From positions 20,170,001 through 20,234,000 of the forward strand of contig AP031357.1 of NCBI GenBank assembly GCA_037833965.1: a DNA stretch of 64,000 nucleotides, read 5' to 3'. The notes below the pieces were generated by a model that did no database searches, had not been told where the DNA came from, and was given only the letters and a program-made list of their open reading frames with translations. This stretch comes from Marchantia polymorpha subsp. ruderalis (lineage: Eukaryota; Streptophyta; Marchantiopsida; Marchantiales; Marchantiaceae). This document shows, in pieces, positions 38,056-51,589 of this stretch. The first letter of the stretch is position 1. Every line of letters begins with the position of its first letter. Position numbers and translations under genes: made by a program.

Positions 38056-39520
38056 TCTCGTTTGAATCGACCGTTTCGCGGCAAGCTTTTTGCTCTCGTA
38101 TCTAGGCACAGCATGCTGTCCCCTGCCAGGCCGTTTGCTCATTTTTTCACATAGAAGTTGAAATGTGTTTCTAAGAAGCTGATATTTTATGCTGGAATTA
38201 CCGTTAGTAAGCAACCCGCTAATTAGAACTCAACCTGTCCAGATCACGTAGACTAAAACAACTACAATTCAATTCTGGGTCCCAACAGAACGAATCCACG
38301 CTTGCAAGTTATTTATGAGATGGACAACGGTCAAACTTTCTTTCTTACAACACCAGCATTACGGTCTAGTTCTCGTACAGCAAAAATTGGAGTACCTGGA
38401 GAGAAGGGTTCCAGTATGCATGCACACAAATATCTTAGTCGAATCTCTTTCTAAGTCATCTCCTGACACAAGATCGAACCGCAAGTATACAATCACAGGA
38501 CCTCGTAAAAGTCCATTGCTAGTTTTAAACCAAATGTTACAATGCATGCAGCGCCATATGTGCTTTGACTGACTGCGTTCCTCACTCAAGCCTGCTTCTG
38601 GGCTCGAAGACTGACTAAAGTCAGGCAAGCAAATCGATTTGGCTGTGGAGAAATTTCAGATCAAAGAAATAACTATTGTGACAAGAAAACATCCGTTTAG
38701 ACGGCTCTTCAACCGTTATCACCGTCACTGATGAGAAGAAGCCTTAGAATATCCATTGACCTTTAAAAGACGACTCCAGCGCACGTCCGAACTTGAACCA
38801 AAGATGTTCCCCCATCCAGTTGAAAAGTGGATGGGAGAACATCTTCGCTCCTGTAAGACTCTTCCCTGATGATAACCTTCGCAGGTATTGCGATGCCAAA
38901 GATTCTTTAATCTGAACTTTGGCAGTCTCTGTAGTTTTTAAGGCCTCAGACCATGATCATCTCTACGATAGCCAACATACTTGTATCCTCCCTTTTCTTG
39001 TCTAGATGGCCTTCATGACGAGTTGTCTCTGCTCTTTGAGGTCGCGTACATTACGCTCTGCACATGCTGATTCTGTTATACAAGGACAGATTGATTCTGC
39101 CCCTCTTCTGATGATGTACACGAGATCTGCATCATGGAGAATGAACGGCCGGATGCAGGGAATTTGACAAACTGAAGTCCTTTTGCAAAACTTGGTCAGC
39201 TTGTATCAGCTTGGCTCTGAGCTGCTTCGCAGTAAGACAAGCATCTCACACAACAGGATGTATCGTACGTCATAGGTAGAGTGCAGGCTGAGGGCAAACC
39301 GGCATTACAGATACAAAGATCCAGCTGACTCTGCCCATTCCTCTGAGAATCTGAGCTCAATTCTTCCGTGAGACACAAAAAGGCAGCGTCGTTAACTCCC
39401 CAGAATTTGAATCCGCTTTATGAGTATACTTTCATGAGCTGTTGTTTAGTCTGATACATTGAAATGAGGAACATTCGAATCGCCTCCAACCTGAAGTTAA
39501 ATAATTCTTCCCGCCAGTAT
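38056..39520. other. 3' flank of the class-3 lipase gene
   Basis: Non-coding as far as I can see. The portion nearest 39520 should be the 3' UTR of the lipase gene on the minus strand. Frames at 38315-38628 overlap on both strands and show no domain. Confidence 0.4.
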
Positions 39521-42500
39521 TCAGACAACACTGGATCCGGGAGAACTAACTGCCTGTCTCTGTCTTTCAGCATTCAGTTGCTCTAAGATATCATTCAATG
39601 CATATTGGCACCTGCAATACAATAAAAATCTGCCTGTTAGAAAATTTCTTCGTTTAGCATTAAAAAGAATGCAAATATACTAGACGACAAAGTAACATGC
39701 GCTCAAACAATACTGACAAGTAATTGAGTATTTTATATTCGACGAAAAACAGCCACACACTACAGCAAAAAGGAAGTTCAAAAAATTGAAGGTGGGCAAA
39801 TTAGCCGGTAGACATGTACTTACTTCCATGGCATATGATCTAAAAACATAGCGGGAGATACTAGGATATCTCTGAATTGCTTGCGATCCTTCAGATAAGC
39901 TTTATGCTTTGGTCTTTTAGGAAGATCTGGATTTCTGGCGAAGGTGAAAGACCTTCTAAGCGCAGACCAGCTACTGTTGCCGGTATTTCGGACAAGATGT
40001 AGGACCAGACCGGGAACATACATTTCTGCCGGCCACATCTCTTGCAGGTCAACTCCAGGACCCAAACCCACCAAATGCTTAGGCATTCCGTTATCAAGCA
40101 GCTCCATAGTACTACGTGCATCTCCTGATCCGTCGACTGCGACATCTCTTTCAAGCCTGCCTGTTCCACTACATTCGACAAGATCTTCTGCCTCATCTTC
40201 ATCATAATTTTCACTGCCTGCATCCAATACAACGGCTTCTCTATCAGCAAGATGACAGCTCACACCTTTAGCACCATTTCTCTCCTCTGGAGACTGGGCC
40301 TCAATAAATCCAATCCGATGTCCATTGTCCATGGCACCCAAAAAACTTCTTGATGAGTCCTGGTAAGTAACCTGCGACTTTTTAATCAAGGTATGTTCTT
40401 CTATAGATTCGCGATGTTCATCATACTGAACGGACTCGCGATGATCATCAAAATGATGGTGATTATCAAAAGGTTGCACAATGCTGGCCAGCTGCATTCC
40501 AACCGAGGGGGAAGCAGAACTATGCCTCGGCATTTGCACCACGCAGCGGCAAGCATGAGCACAGAGAAAAGCTCCACCTTTGAGAGCATGGGCCACTCGT
40601 CGACGCCTTCGTTGCGAGTGTTCGCTTTTCCCTGATTGTGTATCTTTAGAAGACGAAGAAGTAAAGAGCCGCTTTGTAAGCTTGGTAACCAGAGCTGAAT
40701 CTGTGTTTGCATCTGTTGCCAAAGCTTGCAATGCAGCTGCACGTAACCTCATAATTGCTGCTACTGAGAGTCGTGATGAAAATTCATCATTATAAATTAT
40801 ACTGCACACGATAGATAAGGTTGAGATATGGATGAGATTCAACTTACATCTCGACTGATACGAACAAATGGTGAAGCCCAAATCGTGATACTTTTCTTCT
40901 ACTTCAACCCTATATTTTACAAGAAGTGTATGTATCAATAGAATATGAAGAAGGCAAACGTTACCTGGTAGTAAAACTTGAGCAAGCTTCCGCAGTAACC
41001 AGGTCAACGCAGGGCAACACCCCAAAAGTGTACACATGCAAACTTGGGTATCGGTTGGCAAGCTGCAATCAGCAGAGATGATATCTCAGGCCTCTTGTGC
41101 TACAATTGATAAGAAGAACCACCTAAGTTTGGACTTTAACCTCAAGCTGGACAGCTACGAAGAAAAGCAGTATGAACCTTCAAACTCACCCTTAAGCCAG
41201 TCAGAGCCGCTATCGCGCCACCCAGTGAGTGGCCCACTATCCTGAGAGAATATCCTTGGCATTCACCCCCAGGTCCAAGCAATGAAGTAAGAAGCCCTTT
41301 CTTCTCTGTCAACAACGAAGCCTGACAACCTGTCACACATCAAATTCGAAGAGAAAGGATTAGAGTGTATCACGACAGAGCACAGGGTCATCATATAGCA
41401 ACAATGTCTCCTTACAAATAAGAAACAAAAGCAACAATTTGCGGGATGAACATGAGACGTGATAGAAATTTTCTATCACGAGTACTTTTCTATTAGAAAA
41501 GTACTCGCATGAGCATAAACTTAGAATGACCTCTTTAACTTTCTTTCCAAAGCTTAGATTTCTGCTGTACAAGCCCAGATCATACCTCCTGCCGTAGATC
41601 TGTTGTTGTTTTTGTTACAGTCATTGCTAGTTGAGGACCCATTCTGTGCGTTTTCTTCGTCATCTGCATCGGGTAGATTGTCAAGTTCCAATGCAAGTTC
41701 TCGGGCTGCCTCAATCACACCGATGTGTCCAAAATGGGGCATGGTAGCCTGTACATCCTGTTTTACCCTATCCGACACTGTGTTGTTCCTGCAGCAACAC
41801 AGTACCGGTCAATCACCAATCGTAGACTGAAGTACAAGCGATTGTCCTTTTTGCGTGAAGAAGGTTACGTATACCACATAAGTGGAATCTCAGCACACAT
41901 TTACAGAAAAACTAACTGCGTCCTTGACAATTGCTTTACATTCAAAAGGCTCACAGGAAATCTATACTGCATGTTTCTGGAATACACTTCACGATACAAG
42001 ACAAATTTGATTCAAGTAGAAAGCACTTTCAAAATCTATAATTCCTATTACACTCACTTGAGAATTCCACATAAATCTGAGTCCATCAACGCACTCTCTC
42101 TCCCTAGACCGTCTGTTAAGAGATCTTCTGGTGTCTCTGTTCCACGAACTGCGACTACCACGTAGCGCAGGTGATGGAGTACCACAACGAAGTACACAGA
42201 CTCCCTCTTTGTCTGCACATATGATACACCAAACTAGTGACTTCAGAGCCAAACTTGGGGAAAACAAAAATACTACATCCTCGTATCAGACGCTAAGGTC
42301 TCATTAGGTAGATAAAGTCCAAACTGTGACTGATTCTACAGACGAAAAGGCCAAGCTCATATTATATGGAAGTATTCCTTGACTGTGAAGAATGTGCTTT
42401 CAAAAGTGGATAGATTTCCTAGAAATCATTGGCGTGAGATTATATTACTGCCTGCAATCTACAAAGCACCTGTAAAACCCTTCCTTTACGAAGGGCCTCG

Positions 42501-45500
42501 GGAGGAATCTGCGCAAATCTCAGAAAGGCGGCAGCATGCCCTCTCCACCAATTATCCCCTTCCAGTTTTGGCATTCTGCATGGTACAGAGAGTAGCATGG
42601 TTGTCATTCTCAAAAGAAGGTGACTTGATTCATAATGATTCTTTTTTAGGTGAATTTATAAAAATAAAAATTGTGAAATCAATGATGACACATAACAGAT
42701 GCTTCAACAGAAAAGTTGTTATGAAAGTCGACACTTGAACACGCACTGCCCCCTTTCCTAACAATGATGACCCAAACCAGAAAGTTTGAATGTCAGGTAG
42801 GGACCTAAGGCACCTACAACATGTCCATGCTTGAGACTCACACGAGCTGAGAGGGGACACGGAATTTCTATTAACATTCTTAACAGACTCTCCGACCGAT
42901 GACTTTCTCAATATTCAGCCGAAAATTTCATGAGTTAACAGAGGAGAGAGAAAGACATACCTGTTTCGCTTCCAAGGGGTCAATACTCCCTGCCGATAAA
43001 GCCAGGCACAAGGAAATGTAAAAGGGTTGCGCCCGACATCCAGTAGAGGACCCTGTTCATGGATAGAAAAGTACGCATACAGATACACAGTCAGGGAATA
43101 AGAAAGAGACCTTTATCATTGTGAAGGAACGCTTGCAGATAACATAACGCATGCGAAATTATGCTCTGGAATCCTCTGAACACTATTCTATCACAATGTT
43201 AGGATTTAAAGAGGATCTCCGAGTATAGAAGAAACACGTTGGATGGAAAAGCTTGACTTCTACCTACCGTATATGCAGCCACGGCGTAGGGATGAAGGAC
43301 AGTGGCCTCACGAATAAGAGGATCAGGAGCGGGTAATAAATTTTCATTTGCGTCTTCAGCTGGAGCACTTTCTCTCAACAGGGCCACACCTACATAGGAT
43401 TAAAAAGGAGAGATAAAACGTCCGAGAGCCAAATGCTCAAACAGCAGAAGTTTGATACGGGCATGCCAACAAACTGGTGAGTTGTACCGTACGTACAAGC
43501 CTAACTAAGAGATATATTAATAACAACATGATCTCCTATGGCTGACTACGTATGTTTCCGACTGAAAGCGAGATTCTGAAAGCTCTCGTGAGGTGAGGAA
43601 AGTGGTATAATATGACTTCCAGCATAAAACCAAGTGACAAGACGCTAGATTATTCAACAGACGCGAAATGAGTATACAGATGTATGGAGAAGTTCATTAT
43701 TTTAACACACCGGCAATGACCTCCAAGTGACTTGCACCAACGGCACGATATGCCACCAGATCTCCAAGAAGGGCTGCAACAGAATCAACTTCATCTTCTT
43801 CCAGTACACTCCTGCATTAACGAAAGAACTTTAAGCATGAGGATTACTACCTTCAGAACGTAGAACTTACAGTAGCAAGGCCAAATAATGCTATATTCTA
43901 ATCAGCAGTCTGAAACTGGGAATAACCAACGCGACATTTGATCAAGTTTATCTGAATATGACACATTCTCAAAGTTTTGACCGTCAGATAAGAAGTTGAC
44001 TGGTGAAGCAGGAAGAGAAGCTTCACGACCTCATACACGAAAATAATGCACAGGATTTTTTTGGTGTAGGTTCGAGAGAAAAGGCACTCATGAGAGACTT
44101 TGTAGATGCCAACGCAACACGGAGATGACCATCTTCACCATTTGATGCGGTAGATTTGAAAGATGAACTTCAACTTACATGTACCGCCTTCTTCCCAAAC
44201 AACAGAGAACTTCACGGATGCCATAGTCGAACATTTGGCGGTAGTGAGCTCTCCATGCCCCATAGTGTGCTCCATACAACAACCTCCAAGCTAAAACATC
44301 TGATCCGACACAGCACTGAGCAAACACTATGATACTTCCCAGAGTTGGTAAACCAACCATCAAAGCCACAAGCCATCTTTGTTCGTTTCGACCATCTGCA
44401 ACACAAGGACATTGACAAGTGTCAAAGAAACAGGCATCGATGACTAATCATCCATGTATCTATCACAGACGTAAGTTATTCTTTGTGTCAAAAGCAAGTT
44501 ATTGCTTGTAAGAAACATAAATTTTGATCAAAACTTACCAACTGAGCAAAATGATACGTGATTACTTTGCGTAGATAAATTCCTTCCAAGAATCAATGTA
44601 AGGTAAGCAGTGCTCATCACTTGGAGAAAGGTCATTGTAATACCAAGTCGACTCCACCATAACCAGCGCCTGTACCACCTCTACTTGGACACAATCCAGC
44701 ATGAAAGAGAATTAATCTATCGTTGAAATAAGCCGCGGTAAGATTCATTCTCTTTGCTCATTTCCAACATTAGAGAATGTGCGCAAAAGAAACTTAATCG
44801 AAATATCAGAAAGTTAAGAACACTTCAAAGACTTCATGCAACTATGAAGGACCTTTACAGCGTGTAAGATCCGTAGAAAAGATTTGTCGAAATCCCCCAG
44901 CAACAAATTATTACCGCTCCTGAAGAGATTCCTACCAAATTATTATTTGAAAGATTGTGAGTACATCTTCTAGCATAATAAGTTCTGAAACTTACTCGAC
45001 GTTCACGTCTGGAGCAGCTTTCATCAGCAGGAGATCTTGAAGCCTTGGAATCCTCCACAGCAATCATCGTGGATGCAGTTACTGCTTGAGCAAAACCCAT
45101 GCCAATAATCCAGATTACACGAAACAAAGCAACCAGTGCCATCACAATAGAAGCCATAAGGATATTGTGAGGGCAATTTGCATTTGAAGCACCCACTGCC
45201 ACAAGCCCACCAGCCACGATGACGGCCACATTGAAGACTCCTAATAAAACTACCACTAATCTCACATTCCTCAGCTGCCCTAAGCCTGTTCGCTCCATAA
45301 CTCGCCCTAAGAGACCGAAATCTTTAAGTCCAGTCACGTCCCTCCTCCGATAATTATCACCCCAGCGCTGCAGCCGACTTATTAAAAGGAGACAGCGCCT
45401 TGTCTGTAAGCTGATCCACACGTAACTAAGAACAGTAGACGAATTGGACGATTCTCTCGAGATCTTTCCGCCTCTGGGGAATACCCCTCTAGCCCTGTAA

Positions 45501-45514
45501 TACTTACTAAGCAT
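39521..45514 (-). CDS. Multi-pass class-3 lipase, sn1-specific diacylglycerol lipase type, 13 exons
   Basis: Exons on the minus strand: 45514-44996, 44680-44539, 44395-44179, 43811-43711, 43389-43268, 43052-42961, 42575-42470, 42212-42058, 41788-41586, 41329-41190, 41062-40965, 40801-39824, 39611-39521. They total 2964 nt and 987 residues, with all phases consistent. The N-terminal third holds about four membrane segments (VVVLLGVFNVAVIVAGG, ILMASIVMALVALFRVIWII, ITMTFLQVMSTAYLTLIL, LVALMVGLPTLGSIIVFAQ). A lipase-3 domain follows: VVVAVRGTETPEDLLTDGL at about 451-469, nucleophile Ser587 in GHSLGG, probable Asp637 in YNDEFSSRLS and probable His954 in FLDHMPW. A roughly 250-residue low-complexity insert lies between Asp and His. 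Animal DAG lipases have this plan and make 2-acylglycerols; plant relatives are annotated only as lipase class 3. The membrane is not predictable. The gene looks intact. Confidence 0.88.
41459..41507. repeat. Two adjacent perfect inverted repeats in an intron of the lipase gene
   Basis: Palindrome 1 at 41459-41479 has 9-nt arms GTGATAGAA and TTCTATCAC around a 3-nt spacer. Palindrome 2 at 41479-41507 has 14-nt arms CGAGTACTTTTCTA and TAGAAAAGTACTCG around a single base. They abut at position 41479. Both are in the intron just upstream of the exon carrying the GHSLGG nucleophile. Confidence 0.9.
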
Positions 45515-46299
45515 GTGGAGCGCCCAAGCTCAAACATCTTCACTATAATTCAAGTGCACCCCTTGCTGGACACTACTGCATCTCTCGTCCCGCACAAGGG
45601 AGTCCACCTCCATGATGCTATGCTCGAATCCTTCTCCGAAAAATTCTTGTTCGCCAGCAAATCACAGGCATGCACTGCTTGCCCGCAGGTGAGCCGAAAC
45701 AGAAGTCCCTAACTCCGATCGCCTCCTCCGCTTGCAATCCATAAATCCACTACGGCTATCTACCAGTAGAAGACTGCGACGATCTCGATAAGCTCGTCAC
45801 AGATGGTCGTATCCAGCCTCGCGTAATCATCCGATATCGCAAGAGGCAATCGACCTTTCATATTGCTCGATGAGTACCATCTCTCCCTCCAAAACCATAA
45901 TTCGAATCACAGTGACTCCAAGATTTGGCAAACTTTGGAGAACCGAGGATCTATAATCTACTTAAAATTGCCTCAATGTAAGTGTTTCGTTGCGATCTGT
46001 GACGGTTCAGAGTACAAAAATCTAGTCTAAATCGACTCCAACTATATAAAATGAAAGGGATGGCGATCGAGGAGGAATGGCGATTGAGCGCCCTCTCCCC
46101 GAAGACCTTTCTGTCACTGCTAAATTCCTCCGGCGTTTGTTCCCAGACCCTTCATAGTGCAGGTTCAATCTCTGATTGCGCGGTTCTTCTCCACCTTTTC
46201 CGTTCGATCAATTGGGATTCTACTATTTTTATTCACGAAATGCTCTTACCAAGATGCCATAAGATATTAACAGATCGTGACGAACCATAAAATCCTAAA
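45515..46299. promoter_or_regulatory. Upstream region of the lipase gene, with a small divergent frame
   Basis: This GC-balanced stretch upstream of the lipase start (minus strand) should hold its promoter and 5' UTR. On the plus strand a 79-codon ATG frame runs 46051-46290 (starts MKGMAIEEEWRLSALSPKTF), 8-10 bases downstream of a TATA-like tatataaa. It lies head-to-head with the lipase gene about 540 bp away. I recognise no domain in it and it may be chance or a first exon whose partners are lost in AT-rich DNA. Confidence 0.35.
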
Positions 46300-47052
46300 A
46301 ATTGTTCTTCTGTCGGGACAGGAGTGAAAGATTCCATGAGTTTTCCTAATTTGATTTTTGTGCGTCATATATTCCAAATAGTTTAGCTTTAAGGTCTCCG
46401 TTCACTTTCATTCATAACCCTCTCAACAATCCCAAAAGATACAAACAAATACTTCCGAACGGCGTCTTTTTGAGTTGCAAACATCATCCTTCCACTTGAT
46501 TATGAATTGATTTCACTTAGATTAAAGTTTAAGATAAATGAAACTTTTTTGTACACAAATTTGAAATCTTTTCTTATCTGATCAAACATTTTCTGGGAAA
46601 AAGAATCAATATGACTTTATATATATACTTTAAATATATATGACTTTATATTTCTCATGACTAATTTTTCATACTTACATATTGAATATGTCTACATAAA
46701 TATTAAACCTAGTAATATCTAAGAAAAAACTTGCAAATTATTGTAACAAGTTTTCTATAATAAATTCAAATATCATATAATAACAATAACCATAAATCAA
46801 TACAATTAAAATAAAAAAAATTCAAATATAAGTATTCTATAAACAATTGATCATTAGAAGACTCAATAAATCTTCTTCATATCAAGAATCAACTTAGGTC
46901 TTTGCTTAGATAGGGTTACCCTAACTCTGGTTTGTTAAATTGATCAGTACTTGATCATACATGAAAGCTGATAGATTTTTTGAATAAATCCTTATGTGTC
47001 AAAGGACAAATTCCATAGGGCGACTTTTTAGGAACTTTTTCATGTTTGATTT
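46300..47052. other. AT-rich spacer
   Basis: No gene, RNA or mobile-element signature was seen in this A/T-rich stretch. Confidence 0.5.
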
Positions 47053-47160
47053 GCGGAAGCTCCACGGAGTGGAGCTCACCCATCCCAGACCTATTCCGTG
47101 CCAAGGGCGCTTAACCGCAGCGTTCTGATCGGATCTGGGATACACCAGTCCTGACGTGAT
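47053..47160 (-). pseudogene. 5S rRNA-like sequence (pseudogene or 5S-derived element)
   Basis: Read on the minus strand, this island of balanced composition in AT-rich DNA follows plant 5S rRNA from about nucleotide 25 to 100. Recognisable words are GATCAGAAC, GGTTAAGCGCCCTTGG (pol III box A region) and CTGGGATGGGTGAGCTCC (box C region, normally GGATGGGTGACC). The order and spacing match 5S, while the 5' and 3' ends have diverged. There are clear substitutions in conserved positions, so a functional 5S gene is unlikely. A lone diverged 5S in a repeat-rich region could be a dispersed pseudogene or the LTR of a Cassandra-type TRIM element, which carries 5S in its LTR. No paired LTR was found. 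Confidence 0.72.
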
Positions 47161-50100
47161 TGATATCACAGTGATAATTCATGCATTTTCTTGTCTATTT
47201 TTTATGTGTGTCACTCTCTCGATTGTATTTTGGATTCCCTGTTACAACTAATATCAAAACGATGTCTGAAAATCTAGAAATATAACGAAGTGTAGAGATA
47301 AATTTCTAGAGATAAAGATGATAGTCTACTGGAATTGAGTCAAAAAATTTCATTTGAAGAAGTATTGTCTTGTGAAGATTAACGTAGATCATGTTTTAAT
47401 AGCTGATGTGGTTCAAAAGTTTATTTTCATGAGTACGATTGATTCAACAATGATATTTCATAAGATGAACTATAAATAAGAAGTTTGTCTTTTGCAATTC
47501 ATCAAAAAACGTTGATGAGGTTTGGATTTTGAATTAAATTTTTTCTTATCATATTTGTTTCATCAAAGTTTTTTTTTTACAATATCAAATGCTTTAATTT
47601 TTATGAAAAATTATCAACCTTGTAGAATTGAAAGCATTAGATTTGATAAGGTTTGAATATTTGATGATTCTAAACATACATTGGTTCACATCAAATTCAT
47701 ACATGATTTGAAAGTATTTTTTCTTTCTTAAAATGTTAAATTCAAAAACATCTAATTGAAATTTCTGAAAGGAAGCGCTTGAACTGATATAAATAGTAAA
47801 ATTATGTTTAGATTACATAAACATAGATATCCATACATGCTAAATAACAATATCATATGCGATGAAATTGATTTTACTAGATTTCAAATTGATTCATGAA
47901 TAACATTTCATCTTATTACATATAAGATATGATTCTTATTTTTTGAGAACAATGTCTTTTTACTTGGCACAAGTATAATTGACTTACGAGTTTGTGTACA
48001 TTGTAATATGGGCAAAAAAATTGAACTGTTATTTTAAGTTGAAACTCACAAAGCTAAAAAATAAATTCTGTATGTACATTATCGTGTTTGGAAATCATTT
48101 CCAAAAAAATCTCAATTCTTGGAAAAATTTACTATGTATTGTTTATTTCTTCTCTATAATTAATGATAACTCTACATATATATGACTTTGTTTTTCACGC
48201 AATTTTTTAAATTTTGTATAAATTTTGAAAAGTTCAAACTGAAACTCATATCGCACAAAGGGAGGAATCTAAGTATATTGGCAAAAAACATTTTTTTTTT
48301 GAGAAGTTTAAAAGTTGCTGCAAAGAAGAGTGAATTAGTTTTACTAGTTTACCACAAATTGTGGAAACTACATAACATACTAGTTCAACATGATTTATTA
48401 TATAAATTGTATACTTAAACTATCAAAATCCAATATATGTGATAAAATATTTATTTTATTGCAATACATTTTTACATTTCATTCAAATTGAGTCACAATT
48501 CAATGCCAAGTATAATTTTTTGACATGTTTTGATTGTACAGTTTATATTTTCATAATTGAATATTTTTAGAATCGGATTAAAATAATAATTTTAATTTAT
48601 TTGGATACACGAAAATTATAAAGATTCATAGATTATGATATATTCTAACATGTAAGATCAAATTAAGTAGGGTTATTTCTTTTGAAATGCCTAGATCATA
48701 AAAAAAAAGGTTTTCCCCTACAAATATTAGTACTATACTTATAGTTAAATAATCACATTGATTCAGGAATGCCAAGACATAGAGAAGTAGATTGTTAGGA
48801 ATTGATTCAAATATTGATTAACTTGGATTATTCACACCTTAATTTTTTAGATTGTTTAATCGGCCGTCACATAAAAGAGCGTAACAAAGCTTCAAAGTAA
48901 ATTAGTTAAATGATTTCACGATTAGAAAATAAGTTATTTCTATGACCTAGCTTTCAATGATGACTCATGTAATTTATATCTGCTCCTCATGTATATGTCT
49001 TTATCTCATGTGAGTTTGATTTTTTTGTCATTCATACGTTGGGTTTCCTTTAAACTATATTCAACACATACATATAGTAAATCAGTTCAAACAAATTGAT
49101 CACATGACTTACTTAATTTCAATACTAAATTTCAAATCTTGGCATTGTTTCAAAAAATAAAGATTTTATAATATCAATATTTTTAAATCATAATTTTTTT
49201 AAGAATATAATTAATTTCAAAAAATAAATGAGAGAGAAAAACATTAAATTATCACATAATTTTAAAATGAAAGTCTTGATTTAATTTAAGATTTTCTTTA
49301 AATTACTTAGACATCTTCATTTTAATACTGTATTATTCAAAAATACTAATTTTGCTCATAAAATTTCATGGAATTATACTAGCATGAACAATATATAATG
49401 ATGATAAATGTGAAAATATGATCACAAGTCTTTTAAACGAAATGTTAAACTTTGTAATAAGTTTGACATTCAAACTTTTATTACTATGAGCATTGATATA
49501 AATAAATAAATAAATAAATTTTAATTATGTTTAAAATTAATTTAAAATTCATAATTATGAATTAAGTTAATTTAAAATATATTTTTTTATCACCAAATAT
49601 TACTTCAAATGAAAATTAAACAATCAAGCTGTGATTCAAAAAGTAATTGTTTAAAACCTTTTTATATGTTGAATTGAAATATGAAATTTTTTTCACAAAT
49701 ATTATAAATTTTATAATAAAAGTAAATTTAAAATTAAATGAGTTTGATGAACACAATTTAGCCTGTCAAAATTTTTATTAAAAAACTATGTCAAAGCCAA
49801 CATAATTTGAAATTTTTTATTTATATCAAGAAAATTACTTCAAAAAACAATTATGACAAAATTTCTAGATATTTTTCATTATTATTAATATGAAAAATAT
49901 ATTTTATATTTTTACAACGTAATAAATAAAGTCAACATACATTTTTTATACAGATTTGTTTATTTAAAAAAATCAAAAATTATTTTAAAATATTTATTAC
50001 TCATAAAACATGCATAAAATATGAGTCTATTATTAGTCAATTTTTGAAGAAATCTTAGATATTCATAATTTTTATTACTTGAAAATTTTAATAGTACAAT

Positions 50101-51500
50101 ACTATTTATTAAATAGAAATTTTTATTAATAATGTTAAATGTAAAGAGTTGATTCCACTTACCTAGTTTAGAATTTAGGTGAAACTTAAACACCAAAACC
50201 TTCTAATACTACCATTGAACACATATATAAAAGAGTGAACTTTTTAAATTTTCCTACACTAAAATTTAATATGTTAACTAGAAGTAGCAATCATAGATGA
50301 ATCACATACATACAATGTTAGTTGTTTGAGTTGTGACACGCTCACAAATTTTAAGTGCGTCACAACTGCATATGTATGTTATGTAACAATTAATATTAGA
50401 GCGATATGATACAAGAGCTAGAGACAAAACACAACTTACAATTGGCACCTATAACAAGTTGCATGCAAAATGAGGAACGGATGAGATTGAATTAGATGTT
50501 TTTTTCCTTGGAAGTAACTCTTGAATTAGGCAAAACATGACAAGGCTAATTGACATGTATTTTTTTGATGAATATTTTTGCAATTGCTTTAGGCTTTATT
50601 GTCATTGGCTTGCTCGCTTGATGCATAAATGACTTTTGTTCTCATTTTCATCTTAATGTGATGCAAAATAGTTCATTTTTCTTGAATCTGCAGACTAATG
50701 TAATAACCACAGTCATTTGATCTATAGTCAGACTAAATATTGTAGTGTTGTGAACGGAAATTTTATGACAAATAAAAAGACTAGATTGGGATGATACTAC
50801 AAAGGAAGATAAAAATTGATCAAAAGTGAAAAGATGTCTAACACAAGACTTAGAAATAACACTTAAGTGAAAAAACCAAAAGTAAAATTGATAGTTGCAA
50901 AAATAAGTACAACAAGTCTTGATGATAATGAAAAACAATGTGTACATACTCTCTATATATACTTCAAGCAAGATTAAAAACTACTAAGACTATATTAGGA
51001 CTTCAAATCTGAAAAAAATCATCGCCATTGCTATAAGGAAAGAGTCACCACCTCCACAATTGGAAAGAATACTATGAAGTTGAAAAGATGCATCGTCATC
51101 GCTACATTGTATATGTCATATGTGATATCAACTCTCTTTTAAGCAATAAGTTCCATGTATTGTTTAATTTATCTTATCAAAAATATAAACTAACAATCTA
51201 TTACAAATAATATATGATTATCACATATAGACATTGCAACAAATTTATTTTGATCAATATCATATTGGAATATTTCATGCAATCTACAAACCTGTGAATT
51301 GGAATTGGGTCAGTACTTCTAAATTATAGAATTTGTCTACAAAAAATCAAAATTAACCAAAATTAAAACTTGCGGCGTTCATGTATTAATTACGTTGTCA
51401 ATATCATAACTGAAAGAATTTTCTTAATACGTGATCAATACAAGACAAATTTGCTTTTGCTTCCATTGGTGTTGATTCCACGTAGTTTTTGTCTTCATTA

Positions 51501-51589
51501 GACTTGCCACAAAACCAACATGTAATTTTCATCTCTATTGGACTTGCCACAAAACCGATACGTAATCTTCATATCTATTGGACTTGCCA
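51501..51589. repeat. 40-bp minisatellite, 2.2 copies
   Basis: Units 51501-51540 and 51541-51580 both start gacttgccacaaaacc and end ctattg, with about five differences; a third copy begins at 51581 and breaks off. Confidence 0.85.

Noticed and set aside
42058-42212. Apparent frameshift in the lipase exon around the GRES region
   Set aside because: Rereading the bases showed an extra GA pair I had dropped; the exon reads through in one frame and joins the next exon in phase.
47979-50971. Frames of 60-107 codons in the AT-rich block
   Set aside because: Composition is Lys/Asn/Ile/Phe/Tyr as expected from random AT-rich DNA, with no motif or supporting neighbour.
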